This document shows, in pieces, positions 51,748-62,200 of a stretch of DNA of 64,000 nt. The stretch lies in the NCBI GenBank assembly GCA_050946535.1, contig JBMNUZ010000001.1:235488-299487 (forward strand). Direction: 5' to 3'. A program made the translations under genes and the position numbers. This DNA is from RUG708 sp050946535 (GTDB lineage: Bacteria > Bacillota > Clostridia > Peptostreptococcales > Anaerovoracaceae). Position 1 is the stretch's first letter. The number at the start of each line of letters is the position of its first letter. The notes beneath the pieces are model-generated. The model ran no database searches and was not told the DNA's origin. It saw only the letters and a program-made list of their open reading frames with translations.

Positions 51748-53223
51748 ATGGTCAGATATATAAGCACAAGAGGCGGCGGAGAGCCGCGTTCGGCAGCATC
51801 AGCGGTAATAAAGGGCATTGCGGAGGACAAGGGGCTTTTCGTTCCTGATTCCATTCCTGCGCTTCCTTTCAAACCGTCGGATATGACCGGCAGACCGTAC
51901 AAGGACATTGCAAAAGCTATTATCGGAGCTTTTTTCGATGATTATACAGAAGAAGAGATCCAGGCGTGCGTCGACGGAGCATACGATTCGAAGTTTGAAG
52001 CCGAAGATATAGTTCCCGTCGTGAAGGCGGGAGGAGCTTATTTCCTCGAGCTTTACCACGGACGCACGGCTGCGTTCAAGGACATGGCGCTTTCGATCCT
52101 CCCTTATCTGATGACTACAGCAGTAAAAAAGGAGAACGAGGCGCATAAGATAGTTATCCTGACGGCGACTTCCGGAGATACCGGCAAGGCCGCTCTCGAA
52201 GGATTTGCGGATGTACCGGGCACTGAAATCGTCGTGTTCTATCCGTCGACCGGAGTGAGCGAGGTGCAGAAGCGCCAGATGACGACGCAGACCGGCGCAA
52301 ACACACATGTGTTCGGCATCAAGGGAAACTTCGACGATGCGCAGACCGGCGTGAAGGAGATTTTCGACGACGCTGCCTTCAACAAAAAGGTTGAAGAAGC
52401 GGGATGCAGGCTTTCTTCGGCTAACTCGATCAATATCGGAAGACTCGTTCCGCAGGTGGCATACTACGTTTACGGATACATCAAACTCGTCGAGAGAGGA
52501 GTCATAAAAGACGGCGATCCCGTGAACATTGTCGTTCCTACCGGAAATTTCGGAAATATTCTCGCGTCGTACTACGCTTCGAAGATGGGCATCCCTGTAA
52601 AGCAGTTCATATGCGCATCGAACAAGAACAAGGTGCTCACAGATTTCATAAATACGGGAACGTATACTACCGACAGGCAGTTCTACGTCACAAATTCGCC
52701 GTCGATGGACATCCTCATCTCGAGCAATCTCGAGAGGCTGCTCTACCACCTGAGCGGAGATCCGGCAGAGGTTTCATCGCTCATGGAACAGCTTGCAAAA
52801 GAGGGCGAATATACCGTCAGCGAAAAGATAAGGAACGGTATGAGCAGGCTGAGCGGAGGTTACGCTGACGAGCAGGAGACTCTCGATGCGATAGCCGAAA
52901 TCTACAGAAGAGACAATTACCTCATCGATACTCATACCGCCGTCGCCTGGAAGGTCTACAACGACTACAGGGAAAGGACGGGAGACGAAACGCCGGCTCT
53001 CATCGCTTCCACCGCGAGCGCTTACAAGTTTGCGGCCGATGTGGCATCGGCGCTCGGCATGCCGGAGGAAAAGGACGGCTTCGCGTACGTCAGGGCTCTC
53101 GAGAAAAAGACGGGCGTTCCTGTGCCGTCCGGACTCAGAGATCTCGACAAGAAGGAAATCCGCCACGCGGATGTCATTGAAAAATCAGCGCTGAGGGATG
53201 CTGTTCTCTCATCGGTAAAATAA
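51748..53223 (+). CDS. thrC: Threonine synthase
   Basis: A 491-residue PLP enzyme of the long thrC type, converting O-phosphohomoserine to threonine. The N-terminal part begins YISTRGGGEPRSAASAVIKG, the PLP Lys is in GRTAAFKDMALS (about residue 110), and the phosphate-binding turn is VPTGNFGNILA. GAAGGAG lies upstream of the ATG. The hydrolase gene begins 20 nt after its stop, so they may share a transcript. Confidence 0.95.
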   Translation: MVRYISTRGGGEPRSAASAVIKGIAEDKGLFVPDSIPALPFKPSDMTGRPYKDIAKAIIGAFFDDYTEEEIQACVDGAYDSKFEAEDIVPVVKAGGAYFLELYHGRTAAFKDMALSILPYLMTTAVKKENEAHKIVILTATSGDTGKAALEGFADVPGTEIVVFYPSTGVSEVQKRQMTTQTGANTHVFGIKGNFDDAQTGVKEIFDDAAFNKKVEEAGCRLSSANSINIGRLVPQVAYYVYGYIKLVERGVIKDGDPVNIVVPTGNFGNILASYYASKMGIPVKQFICASNKNKVLTDFINTGTYTTDRQFYVTNSPSMDILISSNLERLLYHLSGDPAEVSSLMEQLAKEGEYTVSEKIRNGMSRLSGGYADEQETLDAIAEIYRRDNYLIDTHTAVAWKVYNDYRERTGDETPALIASTASAYKFAADVASALGMPEEKDGFAYVRALEKKTGVPVPSGLRDLDKKEIRHADVIEKSALRDAVLSSVK

Positions 53224-53243
53224 ATCGGAAACGAGGAAAGTTT

Positions 53244-54218
53244 ATGGCATTAAAGGAAGAATACAGGATCAGTTCTCAGGACGGTAAATCGAGCCTGCAC
53301 TGCATAATGTGGAAGCCAGAGGGCGAACCGGTGGCCGTTCTCCAGATCGCGCACGGCATGGTCGAATACATGGAAAGGTACGCTCCGTTCGCCGAATTCC
53401 TCACGAAAAAGGGCTTCGTGGTGGCAGGGCACGATCACATCGGCCACGGCGGCTCGGTTAAGAATACGGCCGACTGGGGAGTGATGGACTGCGAAGATCC
53501 GAACGACGTGATGGTCGACGACATGTACACTCATTTCAGGCTGCTCAACCGCCGCTTCTCGGACAAACCGTATTTCATACTCGGACACAGCATGGGATCT
53601 TATCTGCTCAGGCAGATGCTCTCCCAGAAGGCAGACCTTCTATTCGGACTCGACGGTGCGATAATCATGGGTACAGGCAGCGAAAAGAATTCGTCGATCG
53701 ACATGGGCCTGGCCATCGTAAAATTTCTGGCTGCGTTCCGCGGCTGGAGGTACAAGAGCCCGTTCGTTGCGAAGCTGATGTTTACCAGGCCTTACCGCGA
53801 TTACGACATAACCGGCACATACACCGAAAACAGCTGGCTTACGAGGGACCAGAATATCGTTCACAAATATTACAAAGATCCCAAATGCACATTCATGTTT
53901 TCGCTCGGAGCATACAAAGGGCTTTTCCAGGCATGCAAATACGACAATGATCCGGCGAATATAGACAGGATTCCTAAGGATCTGCCGATTCTGCTCGTGT
54001 CGGGCGCGCGCGATCCTGTAGGATGCATGGGCGAAGGCGTGAAGAAAGTCTATGACGAATACAAGGATGCTGGCATTAAAGACGTTACGATGAAGCTCTT
54101 CAAGGACGACCGTCACGAGATACTAAATGAACTCGACCGCGACGATGTCTACAATTACATCTACAGCTGGCTGGAGAGGATAATCAGCGAAGGCCAGTAC
54201 ACGAGCCTGGATCATTAG
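53244..54218 (+). CDS. Alpha/beta hydrolase, monoacylglycerol lipase/lysophospholipase-like
   Basis: A 324-residue cytoplasmic serine hydrolase (COG2267). The catalytic Ser is in LGHSMGSYL (about residue 115), the acid in SGARDPVGCMG, and the His in KDDRHEILNE. HGMVEYMERYAPFAEFL and GHDHIGHGGS are the family's oxyanion and cap-side motifs. The likely substrates are monoglycerides or lysophospholipids. No signal peptide is seen. A GC-rich hairpin follows at 54300. Confidence 0.88.
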   Translation: MALKEEYRISSQDGKSSLHCIMWKPEGEPVAVLQIAHGMVEYMERYAPFAEFLTKKGFVVAGHDHIGHGGSVKNTADWGVMDCEDPNDVMVDDMYTHFRLLNRRFSDKPYFILGHSMGSYLLRQMLSQKADLLFGLDGAIIMGTGSEKNSSIDMGLAIVKFLAAFRGWRYKSPFVAKLMFTRPYRDYDITGTYTENSWLTRDQNIVHKYYKDPKCTFMFSLGAYKGLFQACKYDNDPANIDRIPKDLPILLVSGARDPVGCMGEGVKKVYDEYKDAGIKDVTMKLFKDDRHEILNELDRDDVYNYIYSWLERIISEGQYTSLDH

Positions 54219-54708
54219 TAAAGCGCGGAAAAGTATATTTTTCGCTACAAGACCTTGATAAAGCGTTAATTAAGTTCAGACAAAAAATGAAATATATGAG
54301 GCGGCAGACCGGACTGATACAAAAATGAGGTCTGCCGCCCAGGGCAGAGGGACTCCGCGGGTTGTGCAGGGTCCTTTTTTCGTGTCTTATCTTTTTTCAA
54401 AGATGTTCCGGCTTGCTGCGCATAGTACAGCGCCTATTCATGATACTTGACATTTATTTGTACAAATCTGCATCATCTGATTTTGAGTCCAATGAGTCTC
54501 GTCTGCAGCCGCGGTGCTTCACATATCATCCTTATTCAAGAGCCCGGATGGCTTCCCGAATGTAAATTATCAGGTGCTCCGGAAGAACACATTCTTTACG
54601 ATTTATTTACTCATCCATTCATTGCATATAATACTGCAGGCGTATATTTTCTATCGGGAAAACATATTTCAAATCAATTGCATTGACAAATTCATCAAGG
54701 AGAAGACA
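54219..54708. other. 490-bp gap before the SLH phosphoesterase gene
   Basis: The left part holds the hairpin at 54300-54339. The right part is AT-rich with TATAAT at 54627-54632, a possible -10 with a weak -35, 77 bp before the ATG at 54709. I see no convincing gene; short frames here lack ribosome sites. Confidence 0.45.
54300..54339 (+). terminator. GC-rich terminator-like hairpin after the hydrolase gene
   Basis: An 11-bp stem GGCGGCAGACC/GGTCTGCCGCC has an 18-nt loop. A run of six T comes only about 35 nt later (54373-54378). Confidence 0.65.
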
Positions 54709-57018
54709 ATGAAAGCATCTGATCACAGCAAAGTATGGAAGGGTGCCACAGCTGCTGTTTTATCTGCAGCGATGGTTCTGACCTTCATACCTGCAACTTC
54801 ATTTGCTGCCGGACAGTCTGCGGATACGCAGGAACCGACTGTTGCGGCAACGGCAGCCACGACACAGAATTACAGAGATGTAAACCTCGGCGTGGGAGAC
54901 AACGACAGAACACGTTACGTAACGTGGGAATCGAATTCGGGAGCAGACGAGAGCGTAAGAATTGTAGAGGCCTCGAAGCTCGTGACCGCTGCAGACGGCA
55001 CGAAGACTTTCCCGGAGTCAGGAGTCAATGTCGTAAAGGCTGAGAAGTACGCCGACAGTGTGGGTGTCGACGGAAACGGGCAGGAATACGATTACGGCAG
55101 AGACGGATACTGCAACTATCACGCAAGAATAGAGAATTATTTCAAGGACAACACCCAGTACGCTTATCAGATCGGCGGTGCGAACGGCAACTGGTCGGAG
55201 ATCTACTACACAGATACACAGGAAAAGACTGGTGACAAGTCATTCTCGTTCGTATTCGCAGGTGACCCTCAGATCGGAGCCAGCGGAGACAACAGCAGCG
55301 ACACAGCCGGATGGCAGAGAACGATGAGTTACGTCGAAAGCTGGTTCGGCAACGACGTAGAATTCCTGCTCAGCGCGGGCGACCAGATCAACAATTACAA
55401 CCCTGACGAAGCAGAATATCAGGGCTATTTCTCGACAGACACGATGACTTCGCTTCCTATGGCTGTAGATGTCGGCAACCACGACAACGGCAACATGAAG
55501 ACATATGCGTACAGCGACCACTACACTGTACCTGAAAACGTCGATTCTGCGACTGCGACTTGCGGAACGCAGAGCGGCGACTACTGGTACGAATACGACG
55601 GAGCGCTCATCATTTCCATCAACTCGAACAGCATGAGCACCGCGGCTCACAAGGCTTACATGGAAAAAGCTATCAGCGATTTCACGGCTCAGTACGGCGA
55701 ACCGACGTGGAAGATCGTAACTTTCCATCATTCGGTATACTCGACAGCGTCACACACGAACGACTCTGATATTCTCCAGAGAAGAGAACAGCTGCCGGTA
55801 GTATTCAGCGATCTCGGAATCGATGCGGTACTCATGGGACACGACCACGTTTACACAAGATCGTACATGATGCAGGGAACCACTCCTGTAACAGACGCTT
55901 CAGAGTACACTGCAACAGGAGACGACCAGTACGGAAGCATCACAGATCCGGAAGATGGCGAAGTCCTTTATATCACTGCAAACTCGGCTTCAGGATCGAA
56001 GTTCTACAATATTAAGAATCTCGACTTCCCGTTCTGCGCAGTAAAGAATCAGGAGAAGGTGCCTAATATCACAAAGGTCGATATCACAGAAGGAAGCCTT
56101 AAGGTGACGACCTACAGAACTGGCGCTGACAACACCGTGAACGACGTAGTCGACACATTTACAATAAACAAAACCGTAAATGATGAAAATACAGCTGCAC
56201 AGAGACATAATATCAATATTTCCAAAGCGGACAACGGAACTGTAACATCAAACGTTTCAACTGCAAACAAGGGAACTGAAGTCATGTTAACTGTAAATGC
56301 ATATGACGGTTACGACATAGACAGCGTAGCTGTAAAGGATGCATCAGGAAACGATGTGGCAGTTACGGTGAAGAATGGTAAATACACATTCACTATGCCG
56401 GACAGCGATGTAACGGTAACCGCAAGTTTCAAGGCGAAAGAAACACAGCCTGAACAGCCTGAACAGCCTGAGGAGACACTGCCGTTCACCGACGTGCACA
56501 CGGACGACTGGTTCTACAATGCGGTAAAAGAATTATTCGACAGCAATATCATGGTAGGCGTAGGCCAGGATAAATTCGGTCCGTCGACTGTACTCAACAG
56601 AGGAATGTTCGCGACAATCCTCTTCAACATGGAAGGCAAGCCTTCGGCATCAAAGAGCGCTGGATTCACGGATGTATCTTCCGATGAATACTATGCGGAC
56701 GCTGTAGACTGGGCAGCAGAGAACGGCATCGTGTCCGGCATGGGCGATGGAACGTTCCAGCCTGAACAGAGCGTTACACGCGAACAGATGGCCTCCATGC
56801 TTTACAGATACGCTCAGTACAAGCAGAATGCGCAGGCAGCAACAGGCAGCCTGGACGGATTCACAGACGCATCAGAAGTATCTGACTGGGCAGTTGAAGC
56901 CATGACATGGGCAGTCAGCAACAACATCATCTCCGGAACCGGAGACAACATGATCAATCCTCAGGGCACAGCCACGAGAAGTGAAGCAGCGCAGATAATC
57001 GCGCAGTATCACAACTAG
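54709..57018 (+). CDS. Secreted SLH metallophosphoesterase (purple acid phosphatase-like)
   Basis: A 769-residue surface protein. A signal peptide (1 to about 33) ends near SFAAG. An N-terminal Fn3-like domain (about 60-165) is followed by a calcineurin-like phosphoesterase whose metal motifs are GDPQIG (D186), AGDQINN (D225), GNHDNG (N257, H258), FHHSVY (H340, H341) and GHDH (H378, H380). A Flg_new/InlB-type beta repeat lies at about 500-580 and three SLH motifs at 592-769 anchor it to wall polymer. It likely releases phosphate from organic phosphates outside the cell. I chose the ATG at 54709, 7 nt after AAGGAG, because it gives the signal peptide; upstream in-frame ATGs do not. Confidence 0.9.
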   Translation: MKASDHSKVWKGATAAVLSAAMVLTFIPATSFAAGQSADTQEPTVAATAATTQNYRDVNLGVGDNDRTRYVTWESNSGADESVRIVEASKLVTAADGTKTFPESGVNVVKAEKYADSVGVDGNGQEYDYGRDGYCNYHARIENYFKDNTQYAYQIGGANGNWSEIYYTDTQEKTGDKSFSFVFAGDPQIGASGDNSSDTAGWQRTMSYVESWFGNDVEFLLSAGDQINNYNPDEAEYQGYFSTDTMTSLPMAVDVGNHDNGNMKTYAYSDHYTVPENVDSATATCGTQSGDYWYEYDGALIISINSNSMSTAAHKAYMEKAISDFTAQYGEPTWKIVTFHHSVYSTASHTNDSDILQRREQLPVVFSDLGIDAVLMGHDHVYTRSYMMQGTTPVTDASEYTATGDDQYGSITDPEDGEVLYITANSASGSKFYNIKNLDFPFCAVKNQEKVPNITKVDITEGSLKVTTYRTGADNTVNDVVDTFTINKTVNDENTAAQRHNINISKADNGTVTSNVSTANKGTEVMLTVNAYDGYDIDSVAVKDASGNDVAVTVKNGKYTFTMPDSDVTVTASFKAKETQPEQPEQPEETLPFTDVHTDDWFYNAVKELFDSNIMVGVGQDKFGPSTVLNRGMFATILFNMEGKPSASKSAGFTDVSSDEYYADAVDWAAENGIVSGMGDGTFQPEQSVTREQMASMLYRYAQYKQNAQAATGSLDGFTDASEVSDWAVEAMTWAVSNNIISGTGDNMINPQGTATRSEAAQIIAQYHN

Positions 57019-57453
57019 AGGAAAACATGCGGCTGCAGCCTGGAAGCACGGCTTTAATGACTGCAGTGCCGATATTCAGAAAATTTCATACCCTCTGTGA
57101 AATGGGCATCAGAGTCCCTGTACGAAGGACCTGACAAGCCTGAAATATAGAAAATCAATATGCCTCATCTGGACGGCGGGAACCGGAATCGAAAGATCCG
57201 GTATCCCGCTTTTTCAATATTTCCGCATATTTTCATGCGGATGACGGGGCAGCGCCTGCCGCGGCGGTACATAACCGGCAAGCCTTCATGCAGGACAAAA
57301 CTTTACATCCGGTTTACATGGAAGAAAACAGAAACTAACAGTGCGAGTATATATTTTATAAAGTATACAGGCCGCATGCGGTTACGGGTCTTCAGAGCTG
57401 CAGTGAAGAGTGGAACAGCGGCCGCTGAATAATATTCAGGAGAATCAGACAAT
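57019..57453. other. 435-bp gap with a terminator
   Basis: Only the terminator at 57176-57214 is clear. A 90-codon frame at 57160-57432 runs through the hairpin and has no family or ribosome site, so I do not call it. Confidence 0.45.
57176..57214 (+). terminator. Terminator downstream of the SLH phosphoesterase
   Basis: A GCGGGA plus ACCGGA stem pairs with TCCGGT and TCCCGC around one bulged A, and is followed by five T residues. Confidence 0.8.
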
Positions 57454-58659
57454 ATGGAGAAGGAAAAGAAAGATATCAGACAGATCGTGATGATCGTGCT
57501 GATTTTGGCAGCCGTGATCGTGTGCTCTCTGCTCGTCTACAGAGCGAATCCAATGGATGTAAAGCAGTACGACACGGCGGACAGCCATTACTGCAAAGCT
57601 GTTGTGACGAAAGTCAACGATGAAGAAATATCGGAAACAGATACGATGCCGGGCTGGAAACTCGGCAATCAGAATGTGACGGTTAAAATCACGAGCGGTG
57701 AATACAAAGGCGAGGAGGCCACGTTCGACAACAATCTGAGCACGACTCATTCTGTGTATGTAAAGAAAGGAACCCATGTAATCGTCAACGTCGACAGTCC
57801 CGAGGGCGTAGAGCCTTATTATTCGATTTATCAGTACGACAGGACTGCGGGAATGATCGCCGTCATGATAATATTCATTGCGCTGATGGCGCTCGTCGGA
57901 AGGTGGAAGGGAGTGAGAGCAGCGCTGGGTCTGCTGGCGGCAGCGGTTCTGATCTGCTTCGTGCTCATACCTACGATATTTACAGGCAAACCTCCGGTTC
58001 TCATGACGCTGGCCGTCTGCACGCTGATAACCGTTGTTTCGATGATATTCCTGAACGGCCCGGGAGCGAAGTCGTTGACTTCAATAATTTCGACGATTAT
58101 CGGGCTCGGAATTTCGGCCGGTTTCTACGGAATATTCGCGCTCATGCTGCACATGACGGGCTACAATACGGGCGAAGCCGAAGAACTGCAGCTCATATCG
58201 AGCAGCACGGGACTTCACATAAGGGAGATTCTGTTCTGCGGAATTCTTCTTTCGTCGCTGGGCGCAGTCATGGATATATCGATATCTGTTGCATCTTCGC
58301 TCTTCGAAATCAGACGTACAAATCCTGATATGCAGGCTTCGGAACTGTTCAAGTCGGGCATGGCGATAGGGCAGGACATGATCGGTACTATGTGCCAGAC
58401 GCTGATACTGGCGTTTGCCGGAAGCTCTCTGGCGACTCTGCTCGTCGTAGTTTCGTACGGCACCCAGTTTTACCAGTTCATATGCTCCGATATGATGATG
58501 ATCGAAATCCTGCAGTCGATGACTGGTTCGGCCGCTGTCATCGCCGCCGTTCCTGTAACCGCTTTCCTCAGCACGATCTTCTTCAAAGGAGAAAATCCGG
58601 CTGGTGTGTCCGTCAGAAACGAGCCGGCCGCGAAGAAGCTGAAGAAAAGGCGTATGTAA
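57454..58659 (+). CDS. YibE/F-like membrane protein
   Basis: A 401-residue membrane protein. One N-terminal helix (about 9-30) is followed by an outer beta-rich region of about 90 residues (NVTVKITSGEYKGEEATFDN) and then seven or so helices. The conserved family segment is LLSSLGAVMDISISVASSLFEI. The short tail is Lys/Arg-rich (KKLKKRRM), on the cytoplasmic side. YibE/F proteins have no established function. An AGGAG site lies about 15 nt before the ATG, slightly far. Confidence 0.85.
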   Translation: MEKEKKDIRQIVMIVLILAAVIVCSLLVYRANPMDVKQYDTADSHYCKAVVTKVNDEEISETDTMPGWKLGNQNVTVKITSGEYKGEEATFDNNLSTTHSVYVKKGTHVIVNVDSPEGVEPYYSIYQYDRTAGMIAVMIIFIALMALVGRWKGVRAALGLLAAAVLICFVLIPTIFTGKPPVLMTLAVCTLITVVSMIFLNGPGAKSLTSIISTIIGLGISAGFYGIFALMLHMTGYNTGEAEELQLISSSTGLHIREILFCGILLSSLGAVMDISISVASSLFEIRRTNPDMQASELFKSGMAIGQDMIGTMCQTLILAFAGSSLATLLVVVSYGTQFYQFICSDMMMIEILQSMTGSAAVIAAVPVTAFLSTIFFKGENPAGVSVRNEPAAKKLKKRRM

Positions 58660-58740
58660 AAAGCATCAGAAAAACACTGAACCGTTCATATTCATATATA
58701 AAGAAAAATACATAAAATGCTGAAATAAAAACGCGCAAAA

Positions 58741-58782
58741 GAAAGACGCTCCGGGTCCTCTCTCCCTCCCGGGGCGTCTTTC
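58741..58782 (+). terminator. Terminator-like hairpin after the YibE/F gene
   Basis: GAAAGACGC plus CCGGG pairs with CCCGG plus GCGTCTTTC-type sequence around a pyrimidine loop. The T-tract is short. Confidence 0.65.
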
Positions 58783-59199
58783 GCTGTGTGCGATTTTGTT
58801 ATGCTTCTGGATTTATGCTATCGTGCGCCGCAGCCAGATCTGTGAAATAGTACGTCGATGTGCACGATTTCTCCTGAAGATCAGCGATGTCAATTTTTTT
58901 GTCCGCATTCCTCTACTCTGGAACTCCCATCCTTCATTTTTCATAAGGTAAGCGCTCTGACTTACCAGATAATCTAATCGAAAGAAGTTTCGATTATGTC
59001 ACTTGACTTGTCACATCTTGTGTATCCAAAATTTGTATAATAAACTTTAATTAAATTAATAATAGGGGTACTAATAGTTTTTATTAAACAGAAATGCAAT
59101 GTACCTCTTAATAATATAAATCGGGATTTCAGTTCGGTAGAGTTTTTTCCTTCCAAGAGATCACTTCAGCCTTGGTTATTTATCAATTTTGTGAAATTT

Positions 59200-59227
59200 T
59201 TGAGTGTAATAAATATTCCTGTATAAA
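59200..59227 (+). promoter_or_regulatory. Promoter of the giant surface-protein gene
   Basis: TTGAGT (59200-59205), 16 bp, then TATAAA (59222-59227), 38 bp before the ATG at 59266. Confidence 0.5.
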
Positions 59228-59265
59228 CTGAAAATCCTGGTGTCTATCATTTAAGGAGTGTATTT

Positions 59266-62200
59266 ATGAAAAAGTGTTTGAGTAGTGGAATAGCAATACT
59301 AATGGCTATTACAATGCTATTTAGTTTGTCCCCATTATCATCCCTGGCATTATCAGGGGAATCGCCAACGTCGTCCACGATGGAAATGCCATTTTCAGAT
59401 GTGCATCAGGGCGACTGGTTCTATGATTCCGTTCAATATGTTTATGATAACGGAATGATGAAAGGAACGTCGGACGATACATTTTCGCCGAATGATACCA
59501 CGACGCGCGGTATGATCGTAACCGTGCTGCATCGTCTGGAAGGCAGTCCTTCTGCCAGCGGCGAGGACTTTAAGGATGTGGAATCCGGCCAGTGGTACGC
59601 GGATGCAGTTTCCTGGGCCAGCTCAAATAAAATTGTTTATGGCTACGGCGATGGATTGTTCGGACCAAACGATCCGATCACACGGGAACAGATGGCCGCC
59701 ATCCTTTATCGGTATTCACAGAATAACAAATATGATGTAACTGCGGACGGCGACGTTGCCTCCTTTAAAGACGGCGATAAGGTTGACGCTTATGCTCTGA
59801 CGCCGATGAAATGGGCAATCGGCAGCGGTTTGATCAGTGGTATGGGAGATAATACACTGGATCCGCTCGGTTATGCAACTCGTGCCCAGATTGCGGCGGT
59901 TCTCATGCGTTATTGTGAAGAGATCATTCCGGATAACGACGATACGCCGAAAACATATACTGTAACTTTCAACAGTAACGGAGGAACAACCGTCGAAGCA
60001 CAGAAAGTCAAAGCCGGAGAGAAAGCATCGGAACCAGAAGCAATCACACGCGAAGGCTATACATTCGACGGCTGGTACATTGACTCCGATCTGACTGAGA
60101 AATATGACTTTGCAGCAGCGGTCAGCGGCGACTTCACTCTTTATGCGAAATGGACAAAGAAAGAGAATGGAGGAAGTACTCCGTCCGGAAAAACATATAC
60201 TGTAACTTTCAACAGTAACGGAGGAACAACCGTCGAAGCACAGACAGTCAAAGCAGGAGAGAAAGCGTCGGAACCAGAAGCGGTCACACGCGAAGGCTAT
60301 ACATTCGACGGCTGGTACACTGACTCCGATCTGACGAAGAAATATGACTTTGCAGCAGCAGTCAGCAGCGACCTCACTCTTTATGCGAAATGGACAAAAG
60401 TAAATAATACATACACTGTTAATTTTGAAAGCAACGGTGGTGCTGCCATAGATGCGCAGCAAGTAAAAGAAGGTGAAACAGCAACTGAGCCAGAAAACAT
60501 TACGCGTGAAGGTTATACACTCGACGGCTGGTACACTGACTCAGATCTGACGAAGAAATATGACTTTGCAGCAACGGTCAGCAGAGACCTTACTCTTTAT
60601 GCGAAATGGACAAAAGTAAAGAAGACATATACAGTTGCTTTTGAAAGCAACGGAGGAACTGCTATAGATGCGCAGCAGGTAAAAGAAGGTGAAAAAGCAA
60701 CTGAGCCGGAAAATATCACACGCGAAGGCTATACATTCGACGGCTGGTACGATAAATCTTTAAAAATAAAGTATAACTTCGATACGGCTGTAAATAACGA
60801 TATGACGTTATATGCAAAGTGGACCGAGAAAGGAGGCAGTTCTTCCGGAGGCCAGAAGTCATATACGGTAGAGTTTAATAGTAATGGTGGCTCTGACGTC
60901 GTGTCACAGACCGTCAAAGCAGGTGAATCTGCCAAAAAGCCTGAATCAGTAACACGCAGCGGATATACCTTTGCCGGTTGGTATGATGAATCTTTGACCG
61001 TAAAGTATGATTTTTCGACCGCTGTGAAAGACGATCTCACATTATATGCGAAATGGGTTGTGGAAGAAGAGGTCGATGTTGAGGAAATTGAAGATAACGA
61101 AGATGTTTCCATGCATTACGATCAGGATTATGATCTTATCGGAATAACTGGGAAATTTACAGATCAGAAAGTATTGTCAAAATACGATGCTGCTGAAGCT
61201 CTTAATGCCACAAGCTCTGTCTTTGGGGAAAATTTCTCAGTCAACGGATCAGACATTTACGAAGAAACCGTGGATAAAGGTAAAAATTCGGAAACTAATT
61301 ATTATCGTGTATCTCCAGAAGTGAACGGAGTACCGGTTAACGGCAGTCAGATCATCCTTCAGACGGATGGAGACGGAAATGTAACGAATTTATACACTTC
61401 ATATAATGAAGCAATTGAAAAAGTTGATACTACCCCGGCCATTACCAGGGAAGATGCGGTTTCCATAGCCCTCAATGCAGTTGCAGCAGAGGACAATGTA
61501 GATTCATTCCTGGATAGCCTGGTTGATTCCGAATACACAAAGGACGAACTGGTAGAAAGCTTTAAGGCATCACAGAACACAGCTTGTGAGCTTACTGTTT
61601 ATGCAGCTGGTACAGACACACCATTCCTGGCGTATGAAGTTACTGTAACTTCAAAATTATCTGTTATTGATGAAAGCGATGAGGAAAGTGATAATGCAGT
61701 ATCTGATCCACCTATCATCAATGAAACTTTTATAATATATGCGAATGGGAATAGTGCAAAAACCATTTTCACATCGTTCAGCAATGCAAAAAATATAGGA
61801 TGGGAAAGTTATTCCTATACAACAAAAGATGCTCTGGAAAAGGACCGCACAATAGATGTGGAGAAAATTGGCAGTACCGCTCGTTTTCATGACACAATTC
61901 GAAACATTTGGATAATGTATAAAGATACAACGTGGGAGATGCTGAAATCTGACTTTAAAGTAATGTATAGTAACGAAGAAGATACTGATGATAAAGAGTC
62001 GGTTTCGCTACTTGCGAATATGGAGGATGTATACGATTATTACAATAATAAATTGAATTGGAAGTCATATGACGGGAATGGAGGAGAGATTACAGTTTAC
62101 TATAATGATCCGAGTAATACGGACAATGCATCTTGGTATAGCAACGAGAAGGCATTTCATTTTGGTAAAGGTAAAAGATACAATCGGGCCTTAGATGTCG

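Larger units (their letters stand above)
58660..59265. other. 606-bp AT-rich gap before the giant surface gene
   Basis: It holds a hairpin at 58741-58782 and a promoter at 59200-59227. Between them the DNA is AT-rich and I see no gene or known RNA; a 60-codon minus-strand frame at 58974-59156 has no support. Confidence 0.5.

Noticed and set aside
54219..54708. A longer N-terminus or separate small gene before the SLH phosphoesterase
   Set aside because: The ATG at 54709 has AAGGAG and a clear signal peptide; upstream frames have neither.
57160..57432. A 90-codon plus-strand gene
   Set aside because: It spans a terminator hairpin, has no ribosome site and no recognisable protein pattern.
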